Shown here in pieces: positions 32,942 to 44,336 of a stretch of DNA of 64,000 bases. The translations under genes were made by a program, and so were the position numbers. The notes below the pieces were generated by a model. It worked only from the letters and a program-made list of their open reading frames with translations, did no database searches and was not told the DNA's origin. The DNA lies in contig NZ_CP136921.1 in assembly GCF_033100095.1 (NCBI RefSeq), positions 3,747,001 to 3,811,000 of the forward strand, given 5' to 3'. This DNA comes from Diaphorobacter limosus (GTDB taxonomy: Bacteria; Pseudomonadota; Gammaproteobacteria; Burkholderiales; Burkholderiaceae_C). How positions within the stretch are numbered: position 1 is the first letter of the stretch; each line of letters begins with the position of its first letter.

Positions 32942-34234
32942 TCAGGCCGCCGGGGCGACGGGGTTGGCCGTGCCATCGGGAAACTGCGGGTTCAGCGCGA
33001 CCGGCGCGCGTTCGGCCTGGGGGGGCGGCACGGGGGGCGTGTCGCGGTCCAGGAACTTCATCAGCGTGGTGCGGCTGACCACGCCCAGGAAGCGCCCGTC
33101 CTCGGCCACCACGGGTAGCGGGCAGGAGGCGCTGCCCATGGGGCCGTACAGCTCCGCCACCGGGGTGTCGGCGGCAAGCTGGGGGATGTCCGGCAGAAAG
33201 GCGTGCCGCAGCCCCAGCGGCCCGTGGTGGCCGTGCAGGGCGTCGCGCAGCGACTGCGTGCTGACGACCCCCAGGTATTGCTTGCGGCTGGTCAGCACGT
33301 AGGCGTGGTCGCGGTCTGAATCTTCCAGCAGGCGCAGCGTGGCGCGGCTGCCGCGGTCCTCGCGCGCCGATGTCACGGTGAAGGCCTGGCGCGCAATGTC
33401 GCCGGCCTTGAACACCGCCGCCGCATCCACCCCGCGCACGAAGTCGCGCACATAGCCATTCGCCGGCTTGCGCAAGATCTCGTCGGGCGTGCCCACCTGC
33501 ACCACCTGGCCGTCCTTCATGATGGCGATGCGGTCGCCAATGCGCATGGCCTCGTCCAGGTCGTGCGAGATGAAGACGATGGTGCGCCGCTTGAGCTGCT
33601 GCAGGCGCAGGAGCTCGGACTGCATCTCGGTGCGGATGATGGGGTCGAGTGCCGAGAAGGCCTCGTCCATCAGCAGGATGGCCGGGTCGGCCGCCAGCGC
33701 GCGCGCCAGGCCCACGCGCTGCTGCATGCCGCCGGAGAGCTCGTCCGGGTAGCTCGCGCCCCATTCGGCCAGGCCCACCTGCTCCAGCGCCTGCCGCGCC
33801 ATTTGCTGGCGTTCGGCCTTGGGCGTGCCGGCCAGCTCCAGGCCGAAGGCGGTGTTGTCCAGCACCGTCATGTGCGGCATCAGCGCAAACGACTGGAACA
33901 CCATCGAGATGTCCTTGCGTCGCCACTGGCGCAGGGCCTTGTCGGTCAGCGCATGGATGTCCTGGCCATCGACCAGGATGCGGCCCGCCGTGGGCTCGAT
34001 GAGCCGGTTGAGCATGCGCACCAGCGTGGATTTGCCCGAGCCCGACAGGCCCATGACGACGAAAATCTCGCCGGGCTCGATCGTGAAGCTGGCGTCGAAC
34101 ACGCCGATCGAATGGCCCGTGCGGGCCAGTATGTCCTGTTTGCCCAGGCCCTGGCGTACCAGATCCATGGCCTGTTCGGGCGCGTCCCCGAAGACCTTGA
34201 AAACCTGGTCGATGATGATTTGCTTGGCCATCAT
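32942..34234 (-). CDS. proV: glycine betaine/proline ABC transporter, ATP-binding protein
   Basis: 430 residues from the first of two adjacent ATGs (34234), with AGGAGGG before it. Walker A (GLSGSGKST), signature (LSGGMQQRVGLARAL) and Walker B (ILLMDEAF) are intact. The C-terminal 150 residues hold two CBS domains, the regulatory module expected of osmotically gated ProV/OpuA ATPases. It leads the operon for uptake of osmoprotectants. Confidence 0.93.
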   Translation of the reverse strand: MMAKQIIIDQVFKVFGDAPEQAMDLVRQGLGKQDILARTGHSIGVFDASFTIEPGEIFVVMGLSGSGKSTLVRMLNRLIEPTAGRILVDGQDIHALTDKALRQWRRKDISMVFQSFALMPHMTVLDNTAFGLELAGTPKAERQQMARQALEQVGLAEWGASYPDELSGGMQQRVGLARALAADPAILLMDEAFSALDPIIRTEMQSELLRLQQLKRRTIVFISHDLDEAMRIGDRIAIMKDGQVVQVGTPDEILRKPANGYVRDFVRGVDAAAVFKAGDIARQAFTVTSAREDRGSRATLRLLEDSDRDHAYVLTSRKQYLGVVSTQSLRDALHGHHGPLGLRHAFLPDIPQLAADTPVAELYGPMGSASCPLPVVAEDGRFLGVVSRTTLMKFLDRDTPPVPPPQAERAPVALNPQFPDGTANPVAPAA

Positions 34235-34713
34235 GACCCTCCTGTGTAGAGAAAGCGGGTTGACGCCGTCCGACGGCGGCCTGACGTGCTGCCAGGCATG
34301 CGCCGCCAATGGCTGCGCCTGGCACTCAGGCGGCCGGGACGTTCAACGCAAGTGACTGAAAGCGGCTCGCATGGCACCTGGGGTGGTGCGCAAGAGCCTG
34401 AAAGGCATCACGGCCGCAACCTGGCGGCCGTGGAGGCGGCAATGGCATTGCTGCTGCAAGCCGTGCCAACCTGCCGAAAAACCCACTCCAGGTCATCAGG
34501 GATAGGAGCGGGCAACCTGCGTGGCAGGTGGTGAAACATGTAAAAAGTATATGAATGCAGGGCTTTCAAGTCAAAACACAAGTTTTTCAAAGCATGCTAT
34601 TCGCGCGAGCGCTGCTTTTTGCCTGGTTTGCAGCCGTCTGCCGCGTCAGTGGCTTGTAAGTAGCAGGCACGAAAGTACGCCCGGATTTTTTCAGTCACTT
34701 GGAGACAACCCAC
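34235..34713. promoter_or_regulatory. upstream region between proV and acs
   Basis: About 480 bases without a credible gene. It must contain the divergent promoters of proVWX and acs. 34530-34610 is distinctly AT-rich and is the likelier promoter area for acs. No palindrome was convincing enough to call. Confidence 0.5.
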
Positions 34714-36708
34714 ATGAGCGATTCCTCTTCCGCCATCCAGTCTGTTTTGGTTGAAAACCGTGTCTTCCCCCCGCCAGAGGCGCTGGTGAAGGCCGCCCGC
34801 ATCTCCGGCATGGCCGGCTACGAAGCCCTGTGCGCCGAGGCGAACAAGGATTTCGAGGGCTTCTGGGCCCGTCTGGCGCGCGAGAACATCAACTGGACCA
34901 AGCCTTTCACGCAAACCCTGGACGAGTCGAATGCACCGTTCTACAAGTGGTTTGCCGACGGCGAGCTGAACGCCAGCGCCAACTGCCTGGACAAGCACAT
35001 GGGGACGCCGGTCGAGAACAAGACCGCCATCATCTTCGAGGCCGACGGCGGTGAGGTCACCAAGGTCACCTACAAGGAGCTGCTGGCGCGCGTGAGCCAG
35101 TTTGCCAACGCCCTGAAGGCGCGCGGCGTGCAAAAGGGCGACCGCGTGCTGATCTACATGCCCATGACCATCGAGGGCATCGTGGCCATGCAGGCCTGCG
35201 CGCGCATCGGCGCCACGCACAGCGTGGTGTTCGGCGGCTTCTCGGCCAAGGCGGTGCAGGAGCGCATCCAGGATGCCGGCGCCGTGGCCGTGATCACCGC
35301 CAACTACCAGCTGCGCGGCGGCAAGGAGCTGCCGCTGAAGGCCATCGTGGATGAGGCCATTGCCTCGGGCGGCTGCGAGTGCGTGAAGACCGTGTTCGTG
35401 TACGAGCGCACCGCCAGCGCCTGGGCCCGCGTGGCCGGCCGCGACATCTCGTTTGCCGAGGCCGTCGCCGGCCAGAGCACCGAATGCGCCCCCGTGCCGG
35501 TGGAAGCCGAGCACCCGCTGTTCGTGCTCTACACCAGCGGCTCCACGGGCAAGCCCAAGGGCGTGCAGCATGCCACCGGCGGCTACATGCTGTGGGCCAA
35601 GCTGACCATGGACTGGACCTTCGACATCCAGCCCAGCGACGTGTTCTGGTGCACGGCCGACATCGGCTGGGTCACGGGCCACACCTACATCACCTACGGG
35701 CCGCTCGCCGCCGGCGCCACCGAGGTGGTGTTCGAGGGCGTGCCCACCTACCCCAACGCCGGTCGCTTCTGGCAGATGATCGAGCGCCACAAGGTCAGCA
35801 TCTTCTACACCGCGCCCACGGCCATTCGCTCGCTCATCAAGGCGGCCGATTCGGACGAGGCAGTGCATCCGGGCAAGTCGGATCTGTCGAGCCTGCGCAT
35901 CCTGGGCAGCGTGGGCGAGCCCATCAACCCCGAAGCCTGGATGTGGTACTACAAGAACGTGGGCCAGGAGCGCTGCCCCATCGTGGACACCTGGTGGCAG
36001 ACGGAAAACGGCGGCCACCTCATCACCCCGCTGCCGGGCGCCACGCCGCTGGTGCCGGGCAGCTGCACGCTGCCGCTGCCGGGCATCGATGCCGCCATCG
36101 TCGATGAGACGGGCAACGACGTGCCCAACGGCTCGGGCGGCATCCTGGTCATCAAGCGCCCCTGGCCATCGATGATCCGCACCATCTGGGGCGACCCCGA
36201 GCGCTTCAAGAAGAGCTACTTCCCCGAAGAGCTCAAGGGCTACTACCTGGCCGGCGACGGCGCCGTGCGTGACGCCAAGACCGGCTACTTCCGCATTACC
36301 GGCCGCATCGATGACGTGCTCAACGTCTCGGGCCACCGCATGGGCACGATGGAAATCGAATCCGCCCTGGTGGCCAAGAGCGACCTGGTGGCCGAGGCCG
36401 CCGTGGTGGGCCGCCCCGACGACCTGACGGGCGAGGCCATCTGCGCCTTCGTGGTGCTGAAGCGCCCGCGCCCCACCGGCGACGAGGCCAAGCAAATCGC
36501 CAAGGAGCTGCGCGACTGGGTGGCCAAGGAAATCGGCCCCATCGCGAAACCCAAGGACATCCGCTTCGGCGACAACCTGCCCAAGACCCGCAGCGGCAAG
36601 ATCATGCGCCGCCTGCTGCGCAGCCTGGCCAAGGGCGAGTCCATCACCCAGGACACCAGCACGCTGGAAAACCCCGCAATTCTCGATCAGTTGGCGCAGA
36701 ACAACTGA
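34714..36708 (+). CDS. acs: acetyl-CoA synthetase
   Basis: 664 residues from the ATG at 34714 (GGAG upstream). It activates acetate with ATP and CoA. Motifs: [11 protein letters not shown] (phosphate loop), [10 protein letters not shown], and the C-terminal [12 protein letters not shown] whose lysine is the one controlled by acetylation in this family. The length matches E. coli Acs. The last codons (LDQLAQNN) and the downstream DNA are tandemly duplicated after the stop. The stop codon is inside a 13-bp perfect hairpin. Confidence 0.95.
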   Translation: MSDSSSAIQSVLVENRVFPPPEALVKAARISGMAGYEALCAEANKDFEGFWARLARENINWTKPFTQTLDESNAPFYKWFADGELNASANCLDKHMGTPVENKTAIIFEADGGEVTKVTYKELLARVSQFANALKARGVQKGDRVLIYMPMTIEGIVAMQACARIGATHSVVFGGFSAKAVQERIQDAGAVAVITANYQLRGGKELPLKAIVDEAIASGGCECVKTVFVYERTASAWARVAGRDISFAEAVAGQSTECAPVPVEAEHPLFVLYTSGSTGKPKGVQHATGGYMLWAKLTMDWTFDIQPSDVFWCTADIGWVTGHTYITYGPLAAGATEVVFEGVPTYPNAGRFWQMIERHKVSIFYTAPTAIRSLIKAADSDEAVHPGKSDLSSLRILGSVGEPINPEAWMWYYKNVGQERCPIVDTWWQTENGGHLITPLPGATPLVPGSCTLPLPGIDAAIVDETGNDVPNGSGGILVIKRPWPSMIRTIWGDPERFKKSYFPEELKGYYLAGDGAVRDAKTGYFRITGRIDDVLNVSGHRMGTMEIESALVAKSDLVAEAAVVGRPDDLTGEAICAFVVLKRPRPTGDEAKQIAKELRDWVAKEIGPIAKPKDIRFGDNLPKTRSGKIMRRLLRSLAKGESITQDTSTLENPAILDQLAQNN

Positions 36709-36961
36709 TCGAGAAGGCAGCGCAAGCTGCCAGCGCGTAGCGCTTGCGGGGTTTGGGGAGCACTCATATCGCGCAGCGATGTGATGTGCTCACCAAAATC
36801 CGGCGATCCTGGATCAGTTGGCGCAGAACAACTGATCGAGAAGGCAGCGCAAGCCGCCAGCGCGCAGCGCTTGCGGGGTTGGGGGAGCACTCATATCGCG
36901 CAGCGATGTGGTGTGCTCACCAAAATCCCTGGATCAGTTGGCTCAGAACAGCTGATCCAGG
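36681..36961 (+). repeat. decaying tandem duplication of the acs 3' end
   Basis: Three starts of the same unit, at 36685, 36812 and 36932 (spacings 127 and 120 bases, the third truncated). Each begins with the final acs codons. Within the unit there are two hairpins: GATCAGTTG-loop-CAACTGATC, and GAGCAC...ATCGC/GCGAT...GTGCTC. The outer stem bases of the first hairpin differ between copies 1 and 3 but remain paired. Confidence 0.85.
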
Positions 36962-36991
36962 CCGCCCCGCAAGGCGCCGGCACACCAAAAA

Positions 36992-37026
36992 CAAAAGCCG
37001 CAGTGCATGACGCGCTGCGGCTTTTT
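36992..37026. terminator. bidirectional terminator after acs and cytochrome c gene
   Basis: GCCGCAG (36997-37003) pairs with CTGCGGC (37015-37021); A run on the left, T5 on the right. It serves both converging genes. Confidence 0.88.
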
Positions 37027-37063
37027 GCCTTGGTGCCCCGAGGGGCACCAGCGGCTGAACGAA

Positions 37064-37366
37064 TTACTTCAGCGACAGAATCCAGGCCACCAGCTTCTTG
37101 GCGTCGGCCTCGTTCACTTGTGCGTTGGCGGGCATGGGCACGGGGCCCCAGACGCCCTTGCTGCCCTTCATCACATGCTCGACCAGGGTGGCGTCGGCGC
37201 CCTTGCCAGCGTACTTCTTGGCCACTTCCTTGTAGGCTGGGCCTACCACCTTCTTGTCGACGGCATGGCAGGCCATGCAGTTCTTGGACTTGGCCAGGGC
37301 TTCATCGGCCATGGCGGGAGCGGCAACCGACAGTGCCATTGCAAGGGTGATCAAGGAGCGTTTCAT
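37064..37366 (-). CDS. small class I cytochrome c (c551/c552 type)
   Basis: 100 residues from the ATG at 37366. A signal peptide ([20 protein letters not shown]) and a single haem motif CMACH; the distal Met ligand is in [11 protein letters not shown] periplasmic electron carrier, a plausible donor to the cbb3 oxidase encoded further right. AGGAAA precedes the start. It is divergent from the small Trp-rich gene. Confidence 0.92.
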   Translation of the reverse strand: MKRSLITLAMALSVAAPAMADEALAKSKNCMACHAVDKKVVGPAYKEVAKKYAGKGADATLVEHVMKGSKGVWGPVPMPANAQVNEADAKKLVAWILSLK

Positions 37367-37475
37367 CGCGTGGTTTCCTCTAGGGGTTGGGGTACATTTA
37401 GCCTTCAATGGGATTGTAGTGTTCACGGTTGACGGGCTACAAATAAAAGCTCGCACGGCATTGGGGGAAGCGATC

Positions 37476-37718
37476 ATGTATGCGTTGTTGTTGGGCATCA
37501 CGTTGATATTGCTCAAGTATCTGGAGGTCGGCCCGGTGGCCAACTGGTCATGGTGGTGGGTGCTGTCACCCTTTGCCGCGGCCGTTGCCTGGTGGGCCTG
37601 GGCCGATGCCACGGGCTACACCAAGCGCAAGGCCATGGAGAAGATGGATCAGCGCAAGCAAGACCGTATCAACAAGCACAAGGAAGCCTTGGGCATGAAA
37701 ACCCGCCGCCCGCGCTGA
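37476..37718 (+). CDS. small Trp-rich membrane protein
   Basis: 80 residues. It begins [20 protein letters not shown], with the Trp-rich second hydrophobic part [20 protein letters not shown], then a highly basic tail ([19 protein letters not shown]). This matches the betaproteobacterial 'small Trp-rich protein' family, whose function is unknown. Its place beside a short cytochrome c gene is conserved as far as I recall. Confidence 0.8.
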   Translation: MYALLLGITLILLKYLEVGPVANWSWWWVLSPFAAAVAWWAWADATGYTKRKAMEKMDQRKQDRINKHKEALGMKTRRPR

Positions 37719-37740
37719 CAGCGTTGGCATGGTGCGCAGG

Positions 37741-37826
37741 CCGCAGTCCCGCAGTCGCCGGGGTTGCGGTTTTTTCTTGCCTGAAATGCTATGCTATATG
37801 TAGCGTTTTGCGCTTGCTACATAGGG
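37741..37826 (+). terminator. terminator-like hairpin followed by a short-repeat variant
   Basis: CCGCA...TGCGG followed by T6 (37741-37776) closes the Trp-rich gene. 37781-37826 (GCTATGCTATATGTAGCGTTTTGCGCTTGCTACATA) is a divergent copy of the short repeat. Confidence 0.55.
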
Positions 37827-37827
37827 G

Positions 37828-39534
<1,707 letters not shown>

Positions 39535-39725
39535 GATGGTCTTGGCGCTGTGGCTGGGGCCTGCAAGTGTGGGCGCCTGGCCTGCGACTGTCCAGCCGCT
39601 GCGACATAATGAAACGGTTTTGCCCATGGCCCGGCTCAAGAGGCGCGCGCCATGGTGTACACCGGCCCGCAATTGCGCGGGCCGTCGCATTCCTCCCCCC
39701 GAGACATTCCTTTTTCGCAATCACC

Positions 39726-41585
39726 ATGCCCGCATACCGTTCCAAGACCTCCACCCATGGCCGCAACATGGCCGGTGCCCGCGCCCTGTGGCGCGCCACC
39801 GGCATGAAGGATGCAGACTTCTCCAAGCCCATCATCGCGGTGGTCAACTCGTTCACGCAGTTCGTGCCCGGCCATGTGCACCTGAAGGATCTGGGCCAGC
39901 TGGTGGCCCGCGAGATCGAGGCCGCCGGCGGCGTGGCCAAGGAATTCAACACCATCGCCGTGGACGACGGCATCGCCATGGGCCACGACGGCATGCTGTA
40001 CTCGCTGCCCAGCCGCGACATCATTGCCGACAGCGTGGAATACATGGTCAACGCACATTGCGCCGACGCCATGGTCTGCATCAGCAACTGCGACAAGATC
40101 ACGCCCGGCATGCTGATGGCGGCGATGCGCCTGAACATTCCGGTGATCTTCGTCTCCGGCGGCCCCATGGAGGCCGGGAAGGCCCAGCTGGCCGTGCCGG
40201 GGCAGGGCAAGCTGACGTTCACCAAGAAGCTGGATCTGATCGACGCCATGGTCATGGCCGCCGACGACAAGGCCAGCGACGCCGACGTGGCCGAGGTGGA
40301 GCGTTCGGCCTGCCCCACTTGCGGTTCCTGCTCGGGCATGTTCACCGCCAATTCGATGAACTGCCTGACCGAGGCGCTGGGCCTGTCGCTGCCCGGCAAT
40401 GGCACGGTGCTGGCCACGCATGCCGACCGCGAGCAGCTGTTCAAGCGCGCCGGCCGGCGCATCGTGGAGCTGGCGCGTGAGTATTACGAGCAGGACAACG
40501 CGCGCATCCTGCCGCGCGCCGTGGGTTTCAAGGCCTTCGAGAACGCGATGACGCTGGACATCGCCATGGGTGGCTCCACCAACACCATCCTGCACCTGCT
40601 GGCCATCGCACAAGAGGCCGAGATCGCCTTCACCATGGACGACATCGACCGCCTCTCGCGCGTCGTGCCCCAGCTGTGTAAGGTGGCGCCCAACACCGAC
40701 AAGTACCACATCGAGGACGTGCACCGCGCCGGCGGCATCTTCGGCATCCTGGGCGAGCTGGAACGTGCCGGCCGCCTGCACACCGACGTGCCCACCATCC
40801 ACGCGCCCACCCTGGGCGAGGCGATTGCGCAATGGGACATCTGCCTCACGCAGGACGAGGCCGTGCACAACTTCTTCAAGGCCGGCCCGGGCGGCATTCC
40901 CACCCAGGTTGCGTTCAGCCAGGCGAGCCGCTGGCCCAGCCTGGATCTGGACCGCGCCGAGGGCTGCATACGCTCCTACGACCACGCCTTCAGCAAGGAA
41001 GGCGGCCTGGCCGTGCTCACCGGCAACATCGCGCAAAAGGGCTGTGTGGTGAAGACCGCGGGCGTGGATGACTCCATCCTGGTGTTCGAGGGCCCGGCGC
41101 ATGTGGTCGAGTCGCAGGACGAGGCCGTGGCCAACATCCTGGCCGACAAGGTCAAGGCGGGCGACGTGGTCGTGGTGCGCTACGAAGGCCCCAAGGGCGG
41201 CCCCGGCATGCAGGAGATGCTCTACCCCACCAGCTACATCAAGAGCAAGGGCCTGGGCAAGGCCTGCGCGCTGCTGACCGACGGGCGCTTCTCGGGCGGC
41301 ACCTCGGGCCTGTCCATCGGCCACTGCTCGCCCGAGGCCGCGGCCGGCGGCGCCATCGGCCTGGTGCGAAACGGCGACCGCATCCGCATCGACATCCCCA
41401 ACCGCACGATCAACGTGCTGGTTAGCGACGAGGAACTGGCGCGCCGGCGCCAACAGCAGGCTGCCCTGGGCTGGAAGCCGGCCCAGCCGCGTCCGCGCAA
41501 GGTCTCGGCGGCGCTCAAGGCCTATGCCAAGCTGGTCACCAGCGCCGACACCGGCGCCGTGCGCGACCTGTCGCTGCTGGATTGA
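39726..41585 (+). CDS. ilvD: dihydroxy-acid dehydratase (E. coli IlvD type, 619 residues)
   Basis: 619 residues from the ATG at 39726, matching E. coli IlvD in length and sequence style ([27 protein letters not shown]...). Cysteines in SNCDKITPG and [17 protein letters not shown] bind the [4Fe-4S] cluster. It catalyses the same step as the neighbour at 37828, with which it is divergent across 191 bases. One of the pair may serve a sugar-acid or alternative substrate, since the superfamily includes such enzymes. Confidence 0.93.
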   Translation: MPAYRSKTSTHGRNMAGARALWRATGMKDADFSKPIIAVVNSFTQFVPGHVHLKDLGQLVAREIEAAGGVAKEFNTIAVDDGIAMGHDGMLYSLPSRDIIADSVEYMVNAHCADAMVCISNCDKITPGMLMAAMRLNIPVIFVSGGPMEAGKAQLAVPGQGKLTFTKKLDLIDAMVMAADDKASDADVAEVERSACPTCGSCSGMFTANSMNCLTEALGLSLPGNGTVLATHADREQLFKRAGRRIVELAREYYEQDNARILPRAVGFKAFENAMTLDIAMGGSTNTILHLLAIAQEAEIAFTMDDIDRLSRVVPQLCKVAPNTDKYHIEDVHRAGGIFGILGELERAGRLHTDVPTIHAPTLGEAIAQWDICLTQDEAVHNFFKAGPGGIPTQVAFSQASRWPSLDLDRAEGCIRSYDHAFSKEGGLAVLTGNIAQKGCVVKTAGVDDSILVFEGPAHVVESQDEAVANILADKVKAGDVVVVRYEGPKGGPGMQEMLYPTSYIKSKGLGKACALLTDGRFSGGTSGLSIGHCSPEAAAGGAIGLVRNGDRIRIDIPNRTINVLVSDEELARRRQQQAALGWKPAQPRPRKVSAALKAYAKLVTSADTGAVRDLSLLD

Positions 41586-41590
41586 CGGGC

Positions 41591-42019
41591 ATGTCCGAGT
41601 TGCACCAGCGCATTGCCGCCAGCTTCAACGCCCAGGGCCTGATGACCACGCTGGGCGCACGCCTGGTGCTGGTGCAGGACGGCGAGGTGCATATCGAGCT
41701 GCCGTTCTCGCCGCACCTGACGCAGCAGCAGGGCTTCGTGCATGCGGGTGTCGTCACCAGCATCGTGGACAACGCCTGCGGCTATGCGGCGCTGACCAGG
41801 TCACCGCCTGGCTGCGAGGTGGTGACGGCGGAGTTCAAGACCAACTTCATGCGGCCGGCCATCGGGGCGCGCTTCCTGGCCGTGGGCCGGGTGCAGAACG
41901 CGGGGCGCATGCTCACCGTGTGCACGGGCGAGGTGCGTGCGTTTGCGGGCGATGGGCCGCAGTACAAGCTGGTGGCCCTGATGCAGGCCACCATGGTCAA
42001 TGTGCCGGCGAACGCCTGA
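41591..42019 (+). CDS. PaaI-type acyl-CoA thioesterase (hotdog fold)
   Basis: 142 residues. The hotdog-fold signature GFVHAGVVTSIVDNACGYAAL carries the Asp active-site residue of the PaaI/YbgC-like thioesterases, and EFKTNFMRPA follows as expected. It lies 5 bases after the E. coli-type ilvD and is probably co-transcribed, though the metabolic link is unclear. The acyl substrate is unknown. Confidence 0.85.
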   Translation: MSELHQRIAASFNAQGLMTTLGARLVLVQDGEVHIELPFSPHLTQQQGFVHAGVVTSIVDNACGYAALTRSPPGCEVVTAEFKTNFMRPAIGARFLAVGRVQNAGRMLTVCTGEVRAFAGDGPQYKLVALMQATMVNVPANA

Positions 42020-42490
42020 CTACGAACCGGTCTGCGATTGCAGGTAGTTCTGCAGGCCCACCTTGTCGATCAGGCCGATCTGCTTTTCCAGCCAATAGGC
42101 GTGGTCTTCCTCGGTGTCGCGCAGCTGGGTCAGCAGCAGGTCGCGGCTCACATAGTCGTGGTGTGACTCGCACAGGGCGATGGCCGACTTCAGGTGCTTG
42201 CGCACGCTGTATTCGGTGTCCAGGTCCTTGCGCAGCATCTCCTGGACGCTCTCGCCCGGCGTGAAGGCGTGCGGGCGCATGTTGGGCTTGCCCTCCAGCA
42301 TCAGGATGCGGCGCAGGATGGTGTCGGCATGCTCGGTCTCTTCCTGCATCTCGTGGTTCAGGCGCTCGTACAGGCGCACGAAGCCTTGATCCTCGTACTG
42401 GCGCGAGTGGATGAAGTACTGGTCGCGCGCGGCCAGTTCGCCGCGCAGCAGTTCTTTCAGGCAGTCGATGACGGCGGTGTGGCCTTGCAT
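42020..42490 (-). CDS. bfr: bacterioferritin
   Basis: 156 residues, full length for Bfr. Ferroxidase ligands are visible as ELAARDQY, the block [22 protein letters not shown] and the late EEDHAYWLE. The Met in NHEMQEE is the haem-bridging residue, so this is a haem-containing Bfr that stores iron as 24-mers. Its stop is immediately next to the thioesterase stop on the other strand (convergent, no gap). Upstream is divergent lgt. Confidence 0.95.
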   Translation of the reverse strand: MQGHTAVIDCLKELLRGELAARDQYFIHSRQYEDQGFVRLYERLNHEMQEETEHADTILRRILMLEGKPNMRPHAFTPGESVQEMLRKDLDTEYSVRKHLKSAIALCESHHDYVSRDLLLTQLRDTEEDHAYWLEKQIGLIDKVGLQNYLQSQTGS

Positions 42491-42589
42491 GGTGTTGCTC
42501 TGTTGTGGGTTGCTATTGCGCCCGAGTATCGCGCGCATCGCATGCCCGTTCAAATTCGGCACGCATAGGCCTGCGGCACAATCGCCGCC

Positions 42590-43399
42590 ATGCTGATGTA
42601 CCCGCATATCGACCCCGTGGCCCTGCAGATCGGGCCCGTTGCCATTCACTGGTATGGCCTGACCTATCTGGCCGCCTTTGGCCTGTTCATGTGGCTGGGC
42701 CGGCGCCGCCTGCGCCATGAGCCCTATGCCTCGCTCACGGGGGATCAGGCCTGGTCGCGCAAGGACGTGGAGGACATCCTGTTCCTTGGCGTGCTGGGCG
42801 TGGTGATCGGCGGGCGGCTGGGCTACTGCCTGTTCTACAAGCCGGGCTACTACCTGGCGCATCCGCTGGAGATCCTCTACGTGTGGCAGGGCGGCATGAG
42901 CTTTCATGGCGGGCTGTTGGGCGTGATCGGCTCCATGCTGTGGTTCGCCCATTCGCGGCGCAGGCCCTGGCTGCAGGTGGCGGACTTTGTCGCGCCCTGC
43001 GTGCCCACGGGGCTGGCGGCCGGGCGCATAGGCAATTTCATCAATGGCGAGCTGTGGGGGCGCTTTGCGCCTCCCGACCTGCCCTGGGCCATGGTGTTTC
43101 CGCAAAGCGGCTCCATGCTGGCGCGCCACCCGTCGCAGATATACCAGTTTTTGCTCGAAGGCCTGCTGCTGTTCGTGCTGCTGTGGCTGTATGCGCGCCG
43201 CCCGCGCAGGCGCGGCGAGGTGGCGGCGGCCTTCCTGGTGGGCTATGGCGTGCTGCGCTTCACGGCGGAATATTTCCGCGAGCCCGACAGCTTCCTGGGC
43301 CTGCTGCCCTTGGGTATGAGCATGGGCCAGTGGCTGTGCGTGCCCATGGTGCTGGCGGGCGTGGGCATGTGGCTGTGGGCGCAAAGGCAGCGCGCGTGA
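42590..43399 (+). CDS. lgt: prolipoprotein diacylglyceryl transferase
   Basis: 269 residues, seven-helix inner-membrane enzyme that adds diacylglycerol to the lipobox Cys of prolipoproteins. The Lgt signatures [11 protein letters not shown] (catalytic His) and [14 protein letters not shown] are both intact; the start [24 protein letters not shown] is typical. It would process the lipoproteins predicted in this window. Confidence 0.95.
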   Translation: MLMYPHIDPVALQIGPVAIHWYGLTYLAAFGLFMWLGRRRLRHEPYASLTGDQAWSRKDVEDILFLGVLGVVIGGRLGYCLFYKPGYYLAHPLEILYVWQGGMSFHGGLLGVIGSMLWFAHSRRRPWLQVADFVAPCVPTGLAAGRIGNFINGELWGRFAPPDLPWAMVFPQSGSMLARHPSQIYQFLLEGLLLFVLLWLYARRPRRRGEVAAAFLVGYGVLRFTAEYFREPDSFLGLLPLGMSMGQWLCVPMVLAGVGMWLWAQRQRA

Positions 43400-43424
43400 C
43401 GCCGCGCGGCGGCCAGCCGCACCA

Positions 43425-44246
43425 CTACGTCGGCTTGCCCTGGGCCTGGGCCACGAGCAGGGCCACGACTTCCTCGCAGGCGGCGAGCACGCTCTCGCTG
43501 CCTTCGGCCACGCGTTCGGCGCCGGCGTGCATGGCGGTCAGTTCCTTGCTGGCAAACAGCGCCTGCTGGTAGGGCTCCCAGGCGCGGCGCAGGCGCGTGG
43601 CGGCGGCGCGCGCGGCGGGGGCCGCATGGCCCGAGTTTTCCAGCTGCGTCAGCACCGAGGTGAAATGCGCGCGGCTCAGGTGCATTTCCATGTCGGCGGG
43701 AGCCTCGTACAGCTCCCAGGTGCGGTAGAAGTAAAACTTGGCCAGGCGCTGCGACAGCATGCGCTGGCGACCGGCCAGGCCGATCAGGTATTCCAGCGGC
43801 GAGCCGTTGGTGTTGCCATAGGACACGGTGAGATAGTGGGCCGCGCTTTGCAGGGTCTCGTTGGCGTCATACAGCGCGGCCGCGCCCGTGCGGCTGGGTT
43901 CGCCGATCAAAAGCGCTTTGAATTGTGACCAGAGGGTTTGCAGTTGCGGCAGGCTGGCCTGCACCGCCGGGTTGGGCATGAAGGTCTTGAGCGCGGCCAG
44001 GTGGGCTTCATACCGGCTGACGGACTCTTGCAGCAGCGTGCGTGCGCCGTGGCTGGCAATGGACTGGCCGGATTGCAGATAGGCCTTGGTGCAGCGCTGC
44101 GACAGCATGCGCAGCCGCCCCGCCATGTCGATGGCTCGGGGCGTATCCAGCCGCTGCGCAGGTGTCGCCTGGGCGAATGCCGCTCGGGGCAGGGCGGCGA
44201 GCGCCGCGCCGCTGACGAGACTGGCGCAAAACTGGAACCTGTCCAT
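43425..44246 (-). CDS. exported protein with two PilJ-type N-terminal sensor domains
   Basis: 273 residues from the ATG at 44246 (GGGAGG upstream). A signal peptide ending AAFAQA is followed by two copies of the helical PilJ-N module ('type IV pili methyl-accepting chemotaxis transducer N-term'), marked by RLRMLSQR (near 45) and RQRMLSQR (near 160). There is no transmembrane helix after the signal and no signalling domain, so it is a stand-alone periplasmic version. This class is often near nitrate or redox sensors; here the neighbours are unrelated. Confidence 0.8.
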   Translation of the reverse strand: MDRFQFCASLVSGAALAALPRAAFAQATPAQRLDTPRAIDMAGRLRMLSQRCTKAYLQSGQSIASHGARTLLQESVSRYEAHLAALKTFMPNPAVQASLPQLQTLWSQFKALLIGEPSRTGAAALYDANETLQSAAHYLTVSYGNTNGSPLEYLIGLAGRQRMLSQRLAKFYFYRTWELYEAPADMEMHLSRAHFTSVLTQLENSGHAAPAARAAATRLRRAWEPYQQALFASKELTAMHAGAERVAEGSESVLAACEEVVALLVAQAQGKPT

Positions 44247-44336
44247 GAAAACCTCCCGCTGCAAGAAGGCGCAAGGGGCGCTGCGCCCCCATTCCTGGCC
44301 GCCGTGGCAGCCAGTATAGGTGGGCACGCTGGCCCG

